From Gracilibacteraceae bacterium (GTDB taxonomy: Bacteria; Bacillota; Desulfitobacteriia; Desulfitobacteriales; Syntrophobotulaceae), in contig JAIRRL010000095.1 of assembly GCA_031255985.1 (NCBI GenBank), positions 1-9,883 on the forward strand: a stretch of DNA of 9,883 bases, given 5' to 3'. The position numbers were made by a program, and so were the translations under genes. The notes beneath the pieces were generated by a model. It was given only the letters and a program-made list of their open reading frames with translations. It was not told the origin of the DNA and did not search any database. This document shows positions 7,833 to 9,883 of this stretch, piece after piece (within the stretch, counting starts at the first letter, position 1; each line of letters opens with the position of its first letter).

Positions 7833-7883
7833 AGGAATTGGCCTCGGCGCGGCGCGCGGCGCGGACTATTCGATAAGACTGAA

Positions 7884-7927
7884 GCGGGCTGACGCGCTTG
7901 AGTTTTGGCTTGCGGGCGTCAGTCCGC
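7884..7927. repeat. Hairpin-forming inverted repeat between pyrF and the minus-strand gene
   Basis: Arms of 12 nt (7884-7895 and 7916-7927) pair with a single G-T wobble across a 20-nt loop. It lies 52 nt after pyrF, in the last G+C-rich stretch before composition falls. It could end transcription of the convergent genes on both sides. Neither strand shows a T-run directly after it, so a factor-independent terminator is not clearly supported. The rest of 7833-7973 holds a G+C-rich low-complexity patch (about 7845-7865) and nothing else I can name. Confidence 0.5.
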
Positions 7928-7973
7928 CTTAGTACCTTACGGACACACTCCACCAATTTTTAACAAGAAAATC

Positions 7974-9536
7974 TTAAGCCACCAGCTGTGTTAAGTCATT
8001 GATTTTGACTCCAAGCAATTGACTCAAAGCTATTGTAAGTAAACGTCCTTTCTCTGTAAGCATGTATCTGTGCTGGTTTGGGAGTTTTTTGATGAGCCTG
8101 TGTTCTCGAAGCAACCTTAAGTTACGACTGATCCTTCCAGACAGTTGCTTGCCGGTCAATCCGTTCGTCCATTCCGTATTTGACAGCGCGCCTTGCAGAT
8201 GTTTGTTCGTTATTGCGTCGGCGTTGTATTTTGGATCAGCAATTGCCAGCAACAGCTCCCGATCTTTTCCAGTAATATCCAAAGCGCGATGCCGTTTTCC
8301 AGCAGCGGTTACAGGCTTTGACACCATAGAAATGAGGTCGCCAAACGATGTGTCGTCCCGAAATGTTGCCAAATGTTCCGTGAAGTTTTTGAGCCTTGCG
8401 CTGCAGATCTGAGTTCTGACATTGATGTCCGCAATCCCCTTCCGCATGGGCAGGAACTTCTTTTCGCCGTCATTCCTCCCTTCCACTGTTCTGTATACGC
8501 GAAATTTGGCGGGGTTGTTCATGGTAAACTCGAAACGAAGGACATTTTGCTCATTGTAGAGCTTGACGCTGTTGTCGTCCAAATAATGGCGGATCCGCGC
8601 ACCGTTATGCCATTTCTTGCACCTGGTTCTCAAGTCGGGTTTTGAAGCATGATGCGGTTGGCCGTTGGGGCTGAGCGGGCGTCCCATATAGCCCAGTATG
8701 CGATCATATGTGCCTGTCAGGAAGGCGTGGCGGGTCACATTGTTCATGATGGGATCCAGGCTTTGCGGGTCGCTAAAGATATAGTCCTTTGCCCATTCAC
8801 TTTGCCATAGGATCCAAGTGTAGCCGAAGTGTTCACCGAATATCTCCCGCATAGAAGGAAATACTTCTGCAGCGAGACGGTCTAAGACATCAATCCACCG
8901 TGTATCCAACTGAGCGGCGAGAAGCGACTGGGCCTTGTCATAATCATCAATGTGCAGGAATTTATTCCCTACGACAACGTACTTTATTCCCGCTTTGTCG
9001 AGCTGACGGCGCAACCACTCCCGTCCATTCAAGGCGATTTGAATTTCGTAGGGCGCCCACGTCTGCAGGCGGATGCTCATAAACCCAAAATCCTCATGGT
9101 CATAGTAGAAGTACAAATGTTTGCAACGACTGTTCTTGTGCTGTAACTGGGGAAATCCCGCATTTTTATCATATACGGCATGGTACGTTTTGCATGACTC
9201 GACACATGACCACACGCCGACCAGCCCGCTTTGAATCCCGGATGCCGCCTGCTGTTTGTGTGCCACTTCCTCTTTGCGGATACGGTATGACGGGAGATAT
9301 TGAATCTTGATCTCGCTTTGGTTAAAGGCATATTGTTCGGCATAGCCGACGATTGCCTTTGACTGGTTCTCTGCCCAATTCTTGTATTCTTTATTCAGAA
9401 CATTGATCCGGCCTAGAAAAACCGCCATTCCAGCGGCATAGGCTATTGGCTTCAGTGTACCTTTGAACACGATTCGGTCAAAACCTTCAATTACCCCATT
9501 GATTAATCCATCCAACTTATGCAATAATATATCCAT
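7974..9536 (-). CDS. Uncharacterised 520-residue protein with C-terminal winged-helix-like region; candidate mobile-element gene
   Basis: I cannot assign a function. The blocks recall a widespread family usually left as hypothetical; this is memory, not a search. Blocks in order: FDRIVFKGTL (19-28); a Cys-rich patch (C111, C115, C138); FGFMSIRLQTWAPYEIQIAL then NGREWL (150-175); WILWQSEWAKD (241-251); VKLYNEQNVLRFEFTMNNP (324-342); PMRKGIADI (363-371). The C-terminal part (about 422-505, with SGRISRNLRLLREHRLIKKL) looks like a winged helix that would bind DNA. There is no signal peptide or membrane segment. No DDE, HUH or serine recombinase motif is convincing. The ATG has GGAGG (9547-9543) 6 nt upstream. 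The gene is intact, convergent with pyrF, divergent from the gntR-type gene and clearly lower in G+C than the left-hand genes, which suggests transfer. An upstream inverted repeat covers its ribosome binding site. A transposase-like or replication role is possible but unproven; a regulator is the alternative. Confidence 0.85.
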   Translation of the reverse strand: MDILLHKLDGLINGVIEGFDRIVFKGTLKPIAYAAGMAVFLGRINVLNKEYKNWAENQSKAIVGYAEQYAFNQSEIKIQYLPSYRIRKEEVAHKQQAASGIQSGLVGVWSCVESCKTYHAVYDKNAGFPQLQHKNSRCKHLYFYYDHEDFGFMSIRLQTWAPYEIQIALNGREWLRRQLDKAGIKYVVVGNKFLHIDDYDKAQSLLAAQLDTRWIDVLDRLAAEVFPSMREIFGEHFGYTWILWQSEWAKDYIFSDPQSLDPIMNNVTRHAFLTGTYDRILGYMGRPLSPNGQPHHASKPDLRTRCKKWHNGARIRHYLDDNSVKLYNEQNVLRFEFTMNNPAKFRVYRTVEGRNDGEKKFLPMRKGIADINVRTQICSARLKNFTEHLATFRDDTSFGDLISMVSKPVTAAGKRHRALDITGKDRELLLAIADPKYNADAITNKHLQGALSNTEWTNGLTGKQLSGRISRNLRLLREHRLIKKLPNQHRYMLTEKGRLLTIALSQLLGVKINDLTQLVA

Positions 9537-9600
9537 GCGTTACCTCCATCTGTGTATTTTGTTTGCAAGCATATAATACAACACTATGGTGGTAACGCAT
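9535..9600 (-). promoter_or_regulatory. Inverted repeat that can sequester the ribosome binding site of the 520-codon gene
   Basis: On the minus strand a 15-nt arm (9600-9586) is complementary to 9549-9535 with a single A-A mismatch, enclosing 36 nt. The downstream arm contains the GGAGG ribosome binding site (9547-9543), the 6-nt spacer and the first two bases of the start codon. A smaller inner stem (9580-9575 with 9558-9553) could extend the hairpin. RNA containing both arms should have its translation start hidden. Because the candidate promoter starts RNA inside the loop, RNA made from it would lack the first arm and remain translatable. The repeat could alternatively, or also, be a DNA operator. 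Confidence 0.7.
9568..9595 (-). promoter_or_regulatory. Candidate promoter of the 520-codon gene
   Basis: On the minus strand a -35-like TTACCA (9595-9590) and a -10 TATGCT (9573-9568) are 16 nt apart. The -10 is identical to that of the promoter at 1452-1457. The -35 is weak (four of six consensus bases) and lies within the distal arm of the inverted repeat. Transcription would begin near 9561, about 25 nt before the start codon. Confidence 0.45.
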
Positions 9601-9684
9601 ATACCTTGAGTTAAATTCTTATTGGGTTGCGGTCGAAGCCTACTTTGATAGCATATGTAAGAAACCATTCAAGAAAGGACTGCT

Positions 9685-9883
9685 TTGACTGTTATGGGAA
9701 TCAAAATCCAGAAAACACCATTGCACATCCAAGTTTACAACATCATCAAACATAAGTTGCTTACAGGAGAATTGTTGCCGGGCGAACGAGTTGTAGAAAG
9801 CAGAATAACCCAAGAATTAGGCATTAGCAACAGTCCCGTGCGCGAAGGCTTGCGCATGCTTGAACAAGAGCGAATTCTTGTCT
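9685..9883 (+). CDS. GntR-family transcriptional regulator (5' part, continues beyond window)
   Basis: The visible 66 codons give the N-terminal winged-helix DNA-binding domain of a GntR-family regulator: PLHIQVYNIIKHKLLTGELL, then PGERVVESRITQELGISNS with PVREGLRMLEQERIL. The PGERV, LGIS and PVREGLRML signatures are typical of the FadR-type group. The effector domain lies outside the window, so ligand and targets cannot be told. I prefer the TTG start at 9685 because AAAGGA (9674-9679) lies 5 nt upstream. The in-frame ATG at 9694 would be 14 nt away, too far for that site, but cannot be excluded. It is transcribed away from the 520-codon gene across a 148-nt gap and is also less G+C-rich than the genes before 7830. 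I found no convincing promoter for it in 9601-9684. Confidence 0.88.
   Translation, partial: MTVMGIKIQKTPLHIQVYNIIKHKLLTGELLPGERVVESRITQELGISNSPVREGLRMLEQERILV

Noticed and set aside
1482..7857. Shared 13-nt G+C-rich word at 1482-1494 and 7845-7857
   Set aside because: Both lie in GC-repeat low-complexity patches of a G+C-rich sequence, where such matches are expected by chance; no longer similarity surrounds them.
7947..7975. Intrinsic terminator for the 520-codon gene using the T/A runs near 7957-7970
   Set aside because: No stem of useful length precedes the run on either strand.
7950..7984. CCACCA as a terminal repeat motif
   Set aside because: The same hexamer occurs again at 7979-7984 inside the gene end, so its match to TGGTGG at 9587-9592 is weak evidence; kept only as a low-interest candidate.
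8062..9146. Plus-strand open frames opposite the 520-codon gene
   Set aside because: Short, overlapping one another, no ribosome binding sites, and the minus-strand frame is intact over 520 codons with conserved-looking blocks.
9601..9684. Promoter for the GntR-family gene (TTGCGG at 9627 or TTGAGT at 9606 with TATGTA-like boxes)
   Set aside because: No pair of boxes has both acceptable sequence and 16-18 nt spacing.
1..9883. CRISPR array, tRNA, rRNA or integrase
   Set aside because: No regularly spaced repeats, no tRNA-like cloverleaf with a CCA-side stem, no rRNA-like stretch and no recombinase motif was seen on either strand.

Overview
The window looks like the chromosome of a member of the Bacillota (Firmicutes). 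The basis is the cluster of a yloU-type Asp23/Gls24 gene next to a fakA/yloV-type gene and recG, the GTG and TTG starts, and the strong AGGAGG-like ribosome binding sites. The left four fifths are visibly G+C-rich, more so than typical Bacillus, so a G+C-rich Clostridia- or Negativicutes-type lineage is plausible. The sequence alone does not settle the class.

Layout. Positions 1-1407 hold the 3' half of uvrA (nucleotide excision repair), cut by the window edge. A consensus-like promoter (1429-1457) and a strongly structured G+C-rich leader follow. They drive a same-strand series of closely spaced genes: yloU-like Asp23 (1551-1907), fakA (1924-3645), recG (3678-6035), mltG (6059-7099) and pyrF (7146-7832). 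Gaps are 16 to 46 nt, each gene has its own ribosome binding site, and no terminator is visible between them, so they probably form one transcription unit. The unit mixes envelope stress and fatty-acid activation (yloU, fakA), fork repair (recG), peptidoglycan synthesis termination (mltG) and pyrimidine synthesis (pyrF). It is a housekeeping cluster rather than a single pathway.

At about 7930 the base composition drops sharply and the character changes. A 520-codon gene on the minus strand (7974-9536) encodes a protein of an uncharacterised family with a C-terminal winged-helix-like region. Just upstream of it is the most interesting signal in the window. A 15-nt inverted repeat with one mismatch (9535-9549 and 9586-9600) has its proximal arm covering the ribosome binding site and reaching into the start codon. 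The gene's own candidate promoter lies so that only transcripts entering from outside would carry both arms. This is the arrangement by which elements such as IS10 and IS50 block transposase translation from read-through transcripts, so the gene may belong to an undescribed mobile element. Clear element ends were not found.

The window ends inside the 5' part of a GntR-family regulator gene (from 9685, plus strand), which diverges from the 520-codon gene and is also lower in G+C. Stretches without a gene are 1408-1550, 7833-7973 and 9537-9684. All are under 300 bases and their contents are described in the entries.
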